A DNA stretch of 39,156 bases from JANQEA01 sp964530075 (GTDB lineage: Bacteria > Bipolaricaulota > Bipolaricaulia > UBA7950 > UBA9294). The stretch spans positions 1 to 39,156 of the forward strand of contig CAZGXU010000017.1 of the NCBI GenBank assembly GCA_964530075.1. The letters are read 5' to 3'. Of this stretch, positions 32,346 through 39,156 are shown piece by piece (within the stretch, counting starts at the first letter, position 1; each line of letters begins with the position of its first letter). Made by a program: the position numbers and the translations under genes. The notes under the pieces were generated by a model. That model was not told the origin of the DNA. It saw nothing but the letters and a program-made list of their open reading frames with translations, and did not search any database.

Positions 32346-33338
32346 TCAGGTCCCTTCCCTCTTCGGTGCGCGCGTCATGATCTCTTCGACCAAGGATAGC
32401 GGATCGGCTTCGCCGTGAAGAAGCCGATGCACGGCCTCGGTGATCGGCATCTCGATCCCTCGCTCCTCGGCGATCTCGTGGACGGTGGTCGTCGCGTAGA
32501 CCCCCTCGGCGACCATGTCCATCTCCCCGAGAATCCGATCGAGGGCCTCGCCGCGGCCGAGGCGAAAACCGACGTACCGGTTCCGACTGTGTCGGCTCGT
32601 ACACGTGGCGACGAGGTCCCCGAGTCCGGACAGCCCGAAGAACGTCGCGTCTCGGACGCCGAACGTCCGACCGAAGCGGACCATCTCGGCGAGCCCGCGA
32701 GTGATCAGCGCTCCGCGGCTGTTGTCCCCGTATCCGAGTCCGTCGGAGATCCCGGTCGCCAGAGCGATGACGTTCTTCACGGTCGCGCAGAGCTCGACAC
32801 CGCGGATGTCCTCGGACAGGTAGATGCGGAATCGCGGCGTCGCGATCTCCCGCTGCAGCCGCTGCCCGAGTTCGAGGTCGCGCCCGGCGAGGACGACGGC
32901 CGTCGGAACGTCCCTCCCCACCTCCTCGGCGTGGCTCGGCCCCGACAGGGTGAACACGTTCGCTCCCGGGAGCGAGCCCCCGATCAGTTCGGACATCGTC
33001 CGTTTCGACGCGCGATCGATCCCCTTGGCGAGGTTGATCACGATCGGGGGCGTGCCGAGGAGAGGCGCGATCCGCTGCAGCAGCTCGGCCACGCCGAACG
33101 ACGGAACGGCCAGGACCAGGATGTCGTGCTCGACGGCCTCCGGAAGTTCGGCCGTGATTCGGAGGTGCTCCGCCGGGAGATCGACGGCGGGGAGGTACTT
33201 GGCGTTCCGCCGATCCCTGGTGATTGCGCCGACCTGCTTCGGGTCCCGCGCCCAGAGGACGGTGTCGTGTCCGCCGGTCGCGAGGAGGCGGGCGAACGCC
33301 GTCCCCCATCCCCCGGCGCCGAGGACGGCGAATCTCAT
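32346..33338 (-). CDS. gpsA: glycerol-3-phosphate dehydrogenase [NAD(P)+]
   Basis: 330 residues. Reduces dihydroxyacetone phosphate to sn-glycerol 3-phosphate for phospholipid synthesis. NAD(P) motif VLGAGGWGTAFARLLA at the N-terminus, KGI (VINLAKGID), LSGPSHAEEV, the catalytic Lys in ATVKNVIALATGISDGLGYGDNS, and SGLGDLVATC near the C-terminus. The ATG overlaps the protease stop (ATGA) and the flavoprotein gene follows after 12 nt. Confidence 0.97.
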   Translation of the reverse strand: MRFAVLGAGGWGTAFARLLATGGHDTVLWARDPKQVGAITRDRRNAKYLPAVDLPAEHLRITAELPEAVEHDILVLAVPSFGVAELLQRIAPLLGTPPIVINLAKGIDRASKRTMSELIGGSLPGANVFTLSGPSHAEEVGRDVPTAVVLAGRDLELGQRLQREIATPRFRIYLSEDIRGVELCATVKNVIALATGISDGLGYGDNSRGALITRGLAEMVRFGRTFGVRDATFFGLSGLGDLVATCTSRHSRNRYVGFRLGRGEALDRILGEMDMVAEGVYATTTVHEIAEERGIEMPITEAVHRLLHGEADPLSLVEEIMTRAPKREGT

Positions 33339-34513
33339 AGGGCCTGCGCCGTCTCCACGTCGAGGTCGATCGGCATCTCAACGCCGGCGTGGGCCTGGAT
33401 CCACTCGATCGCGACATCGACCGGATCCTGTCCTTCCTCGACGACGATGTCCGGGGCCAATCCGACCCCGTTGACGACCTTCCGATCCGGGGTGAAGTAC
33501 TCCCCGGCGGTGATTTTCAGCGCCGAGCCGTCGGGGAACTCGATCAGCTGTTGGTAGACTCCCTTGCCGAACGACTGCTCGCCGATCAGGATCCCCATGT
33601 CATTGTCGCGGATTGCGCCGGCGGTGATCTCCGACGCACTGGCCGTCCCCCGGTTGATCAGGACGGCCAGCGGGATGTTGGGGATCCGGTTCCCTCTCGC
33701 GTAGTACTTCTTCTCGTCGCTCAGTCGGTCCTCGGTGATCAGCAGGACCCCCTCGTCGACGAACCGACTGGAAACGGAGATCGCCTCGTTCAGAAGCCCT
33801 CCCGGGTTGTTCCGAAGGTCGAGGATCAGCCCGGTGAGGCCGTCGAGATCGAACGACGAGAGCGCCGAGTCGAGCTCGGTCGTCGTGTCCTGCTCGAATC
33901 GGTACAGGCGGATGTAGCCGATCTCCCCGTCCGCAAGGAGATCGCTCTCGACCGGTTCGAGCACGATGCGGGCGCGGACGATCGAGATGTCCTCGATCGA
34001 TCCGTCGTCGTGCCGGAGGGTGAGCGTCACGGGCGTCCCGATTTCACCGCGGATCTGCACTGCCGCTTCGGTGAGGGTCATCCCCTCGGTCGACTCGCCG
34101 TCGATGTTGAGGATCTGGTCCCCGGCGCGGACGCCCGCCGCTTCGGCCGGCGTCCCGACGAGCGGCGTGATGACGGTGATGACGTTCTCGACGATCGACA
34201 GCTCGATCCCGACGCCGCTGAACTCGCCCTCGAGGCTCTCGTCGAATCGCTGCCGCTCGTCCGGATCGAGGAACTCGCTGTACGGGTCGCCCAGTTGTTG
34301 GACGACCCCCTTCATCGCCCCGTACAGGGCCTGCTGGTCGTCGACCCGCTCCGGCTGGTAGAAGTAGCTCTTGATGTACTGGTAGATCTGATAGACAGGT
34401 GCGAACAGGTCGTCGCTGGTCTGCTGGGAGCCGCCGACACCGAGCGCCAGCACGAGGAGAATCGCCGGAATCAGGACAGCCAGGCCTTTTCTCCACATTC
34501 TACGATTTGGCAT
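33335..34513 (-). CDS. ctpA: C-terminal processing peptidase (S41 family)
   Basis: 392 residues: signal anchor (LAVLIPAILLVLALGVGG), PDZ domain (about 95-175; GVGIELSIVENVITVITPLVGTPAEAAGVRAGDQI) and the S41 core with LDLRNNPGG, the catalytic Ser292 in RGTASASEITAGA and Lys317 in GEQSFGKG. Cleaves exported proteins at their C-termini in the periplasm. ATG 34513 with AGGGGTG upstream was preferred over a GTG 9 nt earlier. A TACAAT box (34541-34536) without a good -35 lies about 22 nt upstream. First of the ctpA-gpsA-flavoprotein unit. Confidence 0.95.
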   Translation of the reverse strand: MPNRRMWRKGLAVLIPAILLVLALGVGGSQQTSDDLFAPVYQIYQYIKSYFYQPERVDDQQALYGAMKGVVQQLGDPYSEFLDPDERQRFDESLEGEFSGVGIELSIVENVITVITPLVGTPAEAAGVRAGDQILNIDGESTEGMTLTEAAVQIRGEIGTPVTLTLRHDDGSIEDISIVRARIVLEPVESDLLADGEIGYIRLYRFEQDTTTELDSALSSFDLDGLTGLILDLRNNPGGLLNEAISVSSRFVDEGVLLITEDRLSDEKKYYARGNRIPNIPLAVLINRGTASASEITAGAIRDNDMGILIGEQSFGKGVYQQLIEFPDGSALKITAGEYFTPDRKVVNGVGLAPDIVVEEGQDPVDVAIEWIQAHAGVEMPIDLDVETAQAL

Positions 34514-34567
34514 GCGTTTCACCCCTGCAGCTCGGATTGTACCGCACCGCTTGTGTGATATCCGTGG

Positions 34568-35788
34568 TCAGCCGGTGTCGAGGCCGAGGTAGGCGCGCTG
34601 CGCCGGCGTCAGGGAGTCGATCGCGACGCCCAACGTCTCGAGTTTCATCCGAGCGACCCGGTCGTCGATCTCGGGCGGGACGGTGTAGAGGCCGGGCGGC
34701 AGCGGCGCCCGATCGAGGAGGTGGCGGAGGGTGAGAGCCTGGATCGCGAACGAGAGGTCCATGATCTCCACCGGATGGCCGTCGCCGAGCGCGAGGTTGA
34801 CGAGCCGTCCCTCGCCGAGGAGGTACAGGCGCCGGCCGTCGTCCATCCTGTACTCCTCGACGCCCTCGCGGACCGTTCTGTGCGAGCGCGCGAGCCCGGC
34901 GAGCGTCTCCGGGCGGATCTCAACGTTGAAGTGTCCGGCGTTGGCGAGAACGAGCCCGTCCTTTGCGTTGCGGAGCGCCGATTCGGGGACGGCATCGGCG
35001 CATCCGGTGGCGCTTATCACGAGATCCGCGTCGGCGGCCGCGTCGGTGATCGGGGCGACGGCGAGCCCCTCCATCCACGCCTCGAGGGCGCAGATCGGGT
35101 CGACCTCGGAGACGATGACACGCGCGCCGAGCCCGCGTGCGCGGAGGGCGATCCCGCGACCGCACCAACCGTAGCCGACCACGACGACCGTCTTGCCGGC
35201 GATCAGGAGGTTGGTCGAGCGGAAGATGCCGTCCCAAACGGACTGCCCTGTACCGTACCGGTTGTCGAACAGGGTCTTCATCTTGGCGTCGTTCACCGCG
35301 AACATCGGGAAGAGGAGGCGCCCTTCTCTCGCCATGATGCGAAGGCGGGCGACGCCGGTCGTCGTCTCTTCGCAACCGCCGATCACGTTCTCCTGTGGGT
35401 CCTGGTGAAGGAGGGCGACGAGGTCGCCGCCGTCGTCGAGGACCAGGGCCGGTCGGCAAGCGAGGGTACGCCGGAGGTCCTCGGTGTACTCCGTTTCGGA
35501 GGCGCCGTGTTTCGCGTGGACGGTGATCCGGTCCTCCCCGGCGAGCGCCACGGCGACGTCGTCCTGGGTCGACAGCGGGTTGCTCCCGGTCGCCCAGACG
35601 TCGGCTCCCCCGTCGCGGAGGAAGATCGCCAGGCAGGCCGTCTTCGCCTCCAGGTGGATGCTCATCGAGATCCGCTTCCCGGAGAACGGTCGTTCGTCTT
35701 GGAACGACGTTCGGAGTCGGTCGAGCAACGGCATGTGGGCCGACGCCCAGTCGATCTTCTCCCGGCCGCGTTCAGGGTTCGGTGCCAT
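34568..35788 (-). CDS. ahcY: adenosylhomocysteinase, short form
   Basis: 406 residues. Splits S-adenosylhomocysteine to adenosine and homocysteine, clearing the product of methyltransferases. SIHLEAKTA, FAVNDAKMKTLFDNRYGTGQS (substrate site), the NAD motif VVVVGYGWCGRGIA and NAGHFNVEI are all visible. It is shorter than the roughly 430-470-residue enzymes: the C-terminus stops at AYLGLDTG and lacks the KxxxYRY tail that completes a neighbouring NAD site, as in thermophile and archaeal short forms. ATG 35788 has AGGAGGAAC upstream and overlaps the end of the transporter gene by 17 nt. Confidence 0.97.
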   Translation of the reverse strand: MAPNPERGREKIDWASAHMPLLDRLRTSFQDERPFSGKRISMSIHLEAKTACLAIFLRDGGADVWATGSNPLSTQDDVAVALAGEDRITVHAKHGASETEYTEDLRRTLACRPALVLDDGGDLVALLHQDPQENVIGGCEETTTGVARLRIMAREGRLLFPMFAVNDAKMKTLFDNRYGTGQSVWDGIFRSTNLLIAGKTVVVVGYGWCGRGIALRARGLGARVIVSEVDPICALEAWMEGLAVAPITDAAADADLVISATGCADAVPESALRNAKDGLVLANAGHFNVEIRPETLAGLARSHRTVREGVEEYRMDDGRRLYLLGEGRLVNLALGDGHPVEIMDLSFAIQALTLRHLLDRAPLPPGLYTVPPEIDDRVARMKLETLGVAIDSLTPAQRAYLGLDTG

Positions 35789-36653
35789 CCTGTTCCTCCT
35801 CGCTCCGCAAGCTGAGGTAGATCCCGGCGAGTATGACGGCCGCCCCGAGGAGGTTCAACCCGCCGGGGACCTCGCCGAAGAACGGGACGGCCAGGAGGGC
35901 CGAGCCGACCGGCTCGGCGAGGACAAAGACGGAGACCCGCGACGCCGACAGTCGTCGGAGGGCCCAGTTGATCGTCGAGTGCCCGATCAGTTGCGGAACC
36001 GCGGCGAGCAGGACGAGGTACCCGTAGGTGCTCGGAGCGTACCCGATCATCGGCGTTCGGGTCGCGAGGCAGAGGAGCAGGACGAAGAGGGCCGCCGTCC
36101 CGTAGCTGACCGCGATGTACTCGGAGAGCGACACGGTTCGGCGGACGCGGCGTCCGATCAGGAAGTAGATCGCGGCCATCAGGCCGCCGCCGAGGGCGAG
36201 GAGGTCGCCCCGCAGCGCCGAACCGCCGAATCGGACGTCGCCGAACCCGATCAGCGCCCCTCCGACGACGGCGAGGGCGATTCCGGCCAGGAGGGGGCGC
36301 GAGAGGCGCTCGCGGAGGAAGAGGATCGAACCGAGCCCGACGAAGATCGGGTGTGTGGAGACGAAGAGGACCGAGCTGGCGACCGTCGTGTGTTCGAGGG
36401 AGGAGATCCAGAGGACGAAGTGGAGCGCCAGCGCGACGCCGCTCACGCCCGCCCAGATCAGGCTCCGCCGACCGATCGTGCGCTGCTTTCGGAACAGAGC
36501 GAGCGGCGCGAGGACGAGCGCGGCGAGCGTCAATCTCCATGCTGCGATCGCGAAGGGCGACGCCTCCCCGGCGAGCCGGGCGAAGATCGCCCCGAACGAG
36601 ACGGCGACGATGCCCAGAGCGATCCGGGGATAGAGGGAACCCTTGTCGCGCAT
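35772..36653 (-). CDS. EamA/DMT-superfamily transporter
   Basis: 293 residues with ten predicted membrane helices in two five-helix EamA repeats (RLAGEASPFAIAAWRLTLAALVLAPLAL in the first; SASRVSVFVLAEPVGSALLAVPFFGEVP in the second). Such carriers export amino acids, nucleosides or other metabolites; the substrate cannot be read from sequence. Being translationally coupled to ahcY makes adenosine, homocysteine or a related compound a reasonable guess, nothing more. It starts at ATG 36653, 24 nt after the patatin gene. Confidence 0.92.
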   Translation of the reverse strand: MRDKGSLYPRIALGIVAVSFGAIFARLAGEASPFAIAAWRLTLAALVLAPLALFRKQRTIGRRSLIWAGVSGVALALHFVLWISSLEHTTVASSVLFVSTHPIFVGLGSILFLRERLSRPLLAGIALAVVGGALIGFGDVRFGGSALRGDLLALGGGLMAAIYFLIGRRVRRTVSLSEYIAVSYGTAALFVLLLCLATRTPMIGYAPSTYGYLVLLAAVPQLIGHSTINWALRRLSASRVSVFVLAEPVGSALLAVPFFGEVPGGLNLLGAAVILAGIYLSLRSEEEQDGTEP

Positions 36654-36677
36654 GTCGGATCTTGCGCGAATGGTAGC

Positions 36678-37550
36678 TCAGCGGCCGAGGATCCGCAGGA
36701 TCTGCGGGAGCGCTCGGCGCGCCGCCTCTTCGCCGGCCTCGATCCCGCAGCCGACGTCGCTGTAGCACGGAGGATCGGCGGAGAAGTCGGGGCGGATCAG
36801 AACGTCCGGTGGGTGGGCCGTAAGGAGAAGGTCGGAGAGGCGCTTCTGGAAGACGGTCGACATCTGGAAGAGGACCGAGAAGACGCTCGGGTGGAACCTT
36901 CGGCCGTTCTTGGAGGGAGAAGCGAGATCCTTGGCGACGCCGAGGACCCGTTCTCGCGCTTCGAAGTACGGGATGCCGGAGAGCTCCACCTCCGCCGGAT
37001 CGACGAGGACGTCGACGCCGATGACCACGTCGGCGCCGAGCCGGCGCGCGACGTCGACGGGCGTCGGGTTGGAGACGCCCCCATCGATCAGCAGGTGGCC
37101 GTCGATCCAGACCGGTCTGAACAGGCCGGGGACCGAAACGCTCGCGCGGATCGCCTCGACGAGGGGGCCGGTCGTGATCGGGAACGGTCGGCCCGAGCGG
37201 AGATCCGTCGCCACGGCCGCGAACGGGATGGCCAGATCCTCGATGCGACGGTCCCCGATTAGCTTCTGGAGGAAGCGGATGATCCCGTTCCCCGAGCTCC
37301 AGCCGGACCAGGGGATCGTCGGAAGGAGGGTTCTGACGACGCGGCCGAACGAGCTCGATCGCCACAACGTCTCGAGTCCGCCGAGACCGACGCCGGAGGC
37401 GTAGATCCCGCCGACCTCCGCCCCCATGCTCGACCCGACGATCACGTCGGGCTCGATCCGGTTCTCCTCGAGAACCTTGAGGACCCCGACGTGGGCCGCC
37501 CCCCGCGCTCCCCCGCTGGAGAGCGCCAACCCGATCCTCCGCTCACCCAA
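36678..37550 (-). CDS. patatin-like phospholipase (RssA/NTE family)
   Basis: 290 residues. Oxyanion motif SSGGARGAAHVG, nucleophile Ser41 in GSSMG and catalytic Asp156 in DGG give a complete Ser-Asp dyad. Members are cytoplasmic or membrane-associated lipid acyl hydrolases. The start is TTG at 37550 with a weak GGTGAG ahead; the glycine-rich loop would be lost with any later start. It leads the patatin-EamA-ahcY unit. Positions 37551-37657 upstream hold no gene and no clear promoter. Confidence 0.93.
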   Translation of the reverse strand: MGERRIGLALSSGGARGAAHVGVLKVLEENRIEPDVIVGSSMGAEVGGIYASGVGLGGLETLWRSSSFGRVVRTLLPTIPWSGWSSGNGIIRFLQKLIGDRRIEDLAIPFAAVATDLRSGRPFPITTGPLVEAIRASVSVPGLFRPVWIDGHLLIDGGVSNPTPVDVARRLGADVVIGVDVLVDPAEVELSGIPYFEARERVLGVAKDLASPSKNGRRFHPSVFSVLFQMSTVFQKRLSDLLLTAHPPDVLIRPDFSADPPCYSDVGCGIEAGEEAARRALPQILRILGR

Positions 37551-37657
37551 GATGGCTCACCGCGTGCATCCTAGCAGGAAACAGGGAGGCTCGCCAATCC
37601 GGCGTTCGCGTTTCCGGTGAGATGAGGACGCGCTGTGGGACTGGGCGACGGCTGTCC

Positions 37658-37697
37658 GGAAAGAGACGCGGGGAGCGGTCGGAACGACGCTCCCCGC
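37658..37697 (-). terminator. intrinsic terminator of the ferredoxin gene
   Basis: A perfect 10-bp stem (GCGGGGAGCG 37668-37677 with CGCTCCCCGC 37688-37697), 10-nt loop, followed on the minus strand by GTCTCTTTCC. It lies 15 nt after the ferredoxin stop. Confidence 0.85.
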
Positions 37698-37712
37698 GAG
37701 GACTGGCCGAAT

Positions 37713-37883
37713 CTAGGCGCTGATGGCACCGACCGGGCACTGATCGACGGCGTCCTGGACGCAGTCGGCCGTCGCTCCTTCGATGACGCTCGCCTTCCCT
37801 TCGGCGTTCAGCTCAAACACCTCGGCGCAGATCTGCGTGCACAGTCCGCAGCCGATGCAAAGGTCCTGATCGACCTTGGGCAT
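37713..37883 (-). CDS. single [4Fe-4S] ferredoxin, Thermotoga type
   Basis: 56 residues. Cluster ligands C9, C12, C15 (CIGCGLC) and C49 (CP). C19 and C41 sit where the Thermotoga maritima ferredoxin has its disulfide, and the frame around them (CxxxF..E.GKA.V, DAVDQCPVGAIS) matches that protein closely. The second cluster of 8-Fe ferredoxins is absent. A low-potential electron carrier for anaerobic oxidoreductases. ATG 37883 behind AGGAGGAGG was chosen over an ATG 21 nt upstream that would bury the ribosome site. Monocistronic: own promoter and terminator. Confidence 0.96.
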   Translation of the reverse strand: MPKVDQDLCIGCGLCTQICAEVFELNAEGKASVIEGATADCVQDAVDQCPVGAISA

Positions 37884-37936
37884 CGAATCCTCCTCCTTTC
37901 TCATCCCTGCAATGGATTATGAATCCGACGGTGCGA

Positions 37937-37965
37937 AGGATATCACACGGTCTGAAGCGATCCAA
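37937..37965 (-). promoter_or_regulatory. promoter of the ferredoxin gene
   Basis: TTGGAT (37965-37960), 17 nt, TATCCT (37942-37937) with TG one base before the -10 (extended -10). Leader of about 45-50 nt. Confidence 0.5.
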
Positions 37966-38008
37966 CCTTCGCGGTGGGATTCGGCCGTTTCGGTCGCAGC
38001 GGGACGGT

Positions 38009-38037
38009 TTGTCCCGTCGAAATCGTTTCAGTATAGT
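38009..38037 (+). promoter_or_regulatory. promoter of the TatT-like gene
   Basis: TTGTCC (38009-38014), 17 nt, TATAGT (38032-38037). The start site would be near 38044, about 26 nt before the ATG at 38070. Confidence 0.7.
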
Positions 38038-38069
38038 GGGCCGCATCACCCCCTTAGGAGGCGGAGAGG

Positions 38070-39020
38070 ATGAGGAGACTCCTGTTGTTCACAGTGCTGG
38101 CGCTGTCGATCGGTGGTGGGACTTCCCTGGCGATGACGGTCGACGAGGCGATCGGGCTGTTCCAGGGGAGCGACATCATGATCCCCTACAGCGACGAGGG
38201 GCGGGCGACGCTCGTGGCGATGATTGAGACCTTCCGAGGCGCGCTCGGGGTTCCCGAAGGACTTGACGAGACGAACGAAGACGCCGTCATGGCGTTCGAC
38301 GCCGACGCGGGGCTGATCGATCTCATCAACAAGCTGTCGCAGACGTACTACACCCTCGCCGACGCGTTCCTCGACGGCGACCCGGAGGAACGGCCCACGT
38401 ATCTGCGCGGAAAGCACTGGGGGCTGAAGGCGCTGCGAATGATCCCAGAGTTCACCGCCACGGAGTCGAGCGACGGGTTCGTCGCCGCGGTCGCCACCGC
38501 GGAGGACGTCGAAAGCTTGTACTGGGCGTCGGCGAACTGGCTCCGTGCGGCGGAGTTCAATCCGCTCGAGGCCGTCTTCGCCGGCGTGCCGGAGAAGACC
38601 GACACGATGTCGCTCCGGTGTCTCGAGTTGAGCGAGACGTACATGAACTACGGCTCCTATCGCGCCCTCGGCGCGTTCTGGGCCGGGCTGCCGAAGCTCC
38701 CCGCCGGCTACTACCGGAAGAATTGGAGCCGGTCGCTCGGCTACTTCTGCCACGTCGTCGACGAGCCGGAGATCTGCGCCGATTGGGATTGCGACGTCTG
38801 TCCGGAGCTCGGTGAATTCAACCCCGTACACGACGAGTACTTCGAGAACCGCCTCCTGTTCGTCGAGTTCTACGTGATCCCGCGAAAGATGTGGGACGAC
38901 GCGAAGCGGATCCTCGATCAGGTCCTCTCCGAGCCGATCGGCGACAAGTACCCGCTCTACAACGCCATCTCCCAGGAGAAGGCCGTCGGGTTCCTCGAGG
39001 AAGTCGAGGAGCACTTATAG
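38070..39020 (+). CDS. TatT-like (TRAP T-component) exported protein
   Basis: 316 residues: a signal peptide (about 1-21, LLLFTVLALSIGGGTSLA) and an all-helical mature part. The stretch YWASANWLRAAEF, the ETYMNYGSYRALGAFWAGLPKLPAG block and the C-terminal helical pair resemble the TatT family, a trimeric periplasmic helical-repeat protein associated with some TRAP transporters. No dctP, dctQ or dctM gene is adjacent, so the partner is elsewhere or the protein works alone. Four cysteines cluster near residues 228-249 (FCHVV, ICADWDCDVC), an unusual feature that could bind metal or form disulfides. AGGAGG lies about 9 nt before the ATG. Confidence 0.75.
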   Translation: MRRLLLFTVLALSIGGGTSLAMTVDEAIGLFQGSDIMIPYSDEGRATLVAMIETFRGALGVPEGLDETNEDAVMAFDADAGLIDLINKLSQTYYTLADAFLDGDPEERPTYLRGKHWGLKALRMIPEFTATESSDGFVAAVATAEDVESLYWASANWLRAAEFNPLEAVFAGVPEKTDTMSLRCLELSETYMNYGSYRALGAFWAGLPKLPAGYYRKNWSRSLGYFCHVVDEPEICADWDCDVCPELGEFNPVHDEYFENRLLFVEFYVIPRKMWDDAKRILDQVLSEPIGDKYPLYNAISQEKAVGFLEEVEEHL

Positions 39021-39055
39021 GGAACCTCGCGGCGAACGGGTTTCGAACCGGACGG

Positions 39056-39089
39056 AGGCCCCGGGCGTTCTTCGGGGCTTTCGTCTTCG
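39056..39089 (+). terminator. intrinsic terminator after the TatT-like gene
   Basis: GCCCCG (39058-39063) pairs with CGGGGC (39073-39078), extended by two further pairs, followed by TTTCGTCTT. It lies about 36 nt after the stop codon. Confidence 0.7.
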
Positions 39090-39112
39090 CGATGCAGTCA
39101 TTGACGAGGAAT

Positions 39113-39155
39113 AGCCTTCGCATGCCCCGCCCGGAAGGGCGGGGATAAGAAGGCT
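39113..39155. repeat. compound perfect hairpin at window edge
   Basis: Outer stem AGCCTTC (39113-39119) with GAAGGCT (39149-39155); inner stem CCCCGCCC (39125-39132), GGAA tetraloop, GGGCGGGG (39137-39144). It lies beyond a separate terminator and has no T-tract in the window. The shape recalls the end hairpins of IS200/IS605-type elements or REP sequences; no transposase is visible, and the sequence is cut off one base later. Confidence 0.6.
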
Positions 39156-39156
39156 G

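Overview
The window is GC-rich bacterial chromosome with tightly packed genes, many 4-nt start/stop overlaps (ATGA, GTGA) and both GTG and TTG starts. The gene content indicates a diderm bacterium: LptB/LptC, Lgt, Lnt and several lipoproteins. A HrcA/CIRCE heat-shock operon, a Thermotoga-type single-cluster ferredoxin, a short-form AhcY, a TatT-like protein and PKD/PEGA surface proteins are compatible with a deep-branching anaerobic lineage such as Bipolaricaulota (Acetothermia). That assignment is a guess from gene content. No plasmid, phage or complete transposon is visible.

Layout. 211-954: unknown putative lipoprotein, then a 414-nt unexplained gap. 1369-4461 (-): a CRP/FNR regulator, a PAS histidine kinase and a single-domain response regulator, apparently one operon. 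4721-4806 (+): tRNA-Leu(CAG) with a near-consensus promoter. 4816-7151 (-): mraY translationally coupled to an unknown gene. 7246-11474 (-): a four-gene unit of ECF sigma factor, membrane protein with a glycogen-binding-type (CBM48) domain, exported helical protein and a DUF4384/PEGA/4xPKD surface protein, ending at a strong terminator; a PKD/beta-propeller lipoprotein is divergent (11689-12993). 13036-18396: envelope block with lnt, lgt, lptB, lptC and pyrG. 18559-21445 (+): secG, oppD, oppF, rdgB. 21442-26016 (-): hrcA-grpE-dnaK-dnaJ. 26150-28735: secA. 28830-28990: hairpin-rich repeat region. 28996-34513 (-): O-antigen ligase-like protein, geranylgeranyl-reductase-family flavoprotein, gpsA, S41 protease. 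34568-37550: ahcY, EamA transporter, patatin. 37713-37883: ferredoxin. 38070-39020 (+): TatT-like exported protein, then a terminator and a further strong hairpin at the window edge.

Main points of interest. (1) The sigma/CBM48 operon looks like a sugar-polymer-sensing, RsgI-like transmembrane switch controlling surface proteins. (2) Several genes without a Shine-Dalgarno sequence have a -10 box only 9-12 nt upstream of the ATG, which predicts leaderless mRNAs; in hrcA the CIRCE operator contains the start codon. (3) Lnt has Met where its catalytic lysine should be, and the divergently encoded Lgt has Asp for a key Glu. (4) Imperfect repeats 105 bp apart carry a run of perfect hairpins between secA and the O-antigen ligase gene. 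(5) A protein with a degenerate nuclease-like fold is co-translated with MraY.
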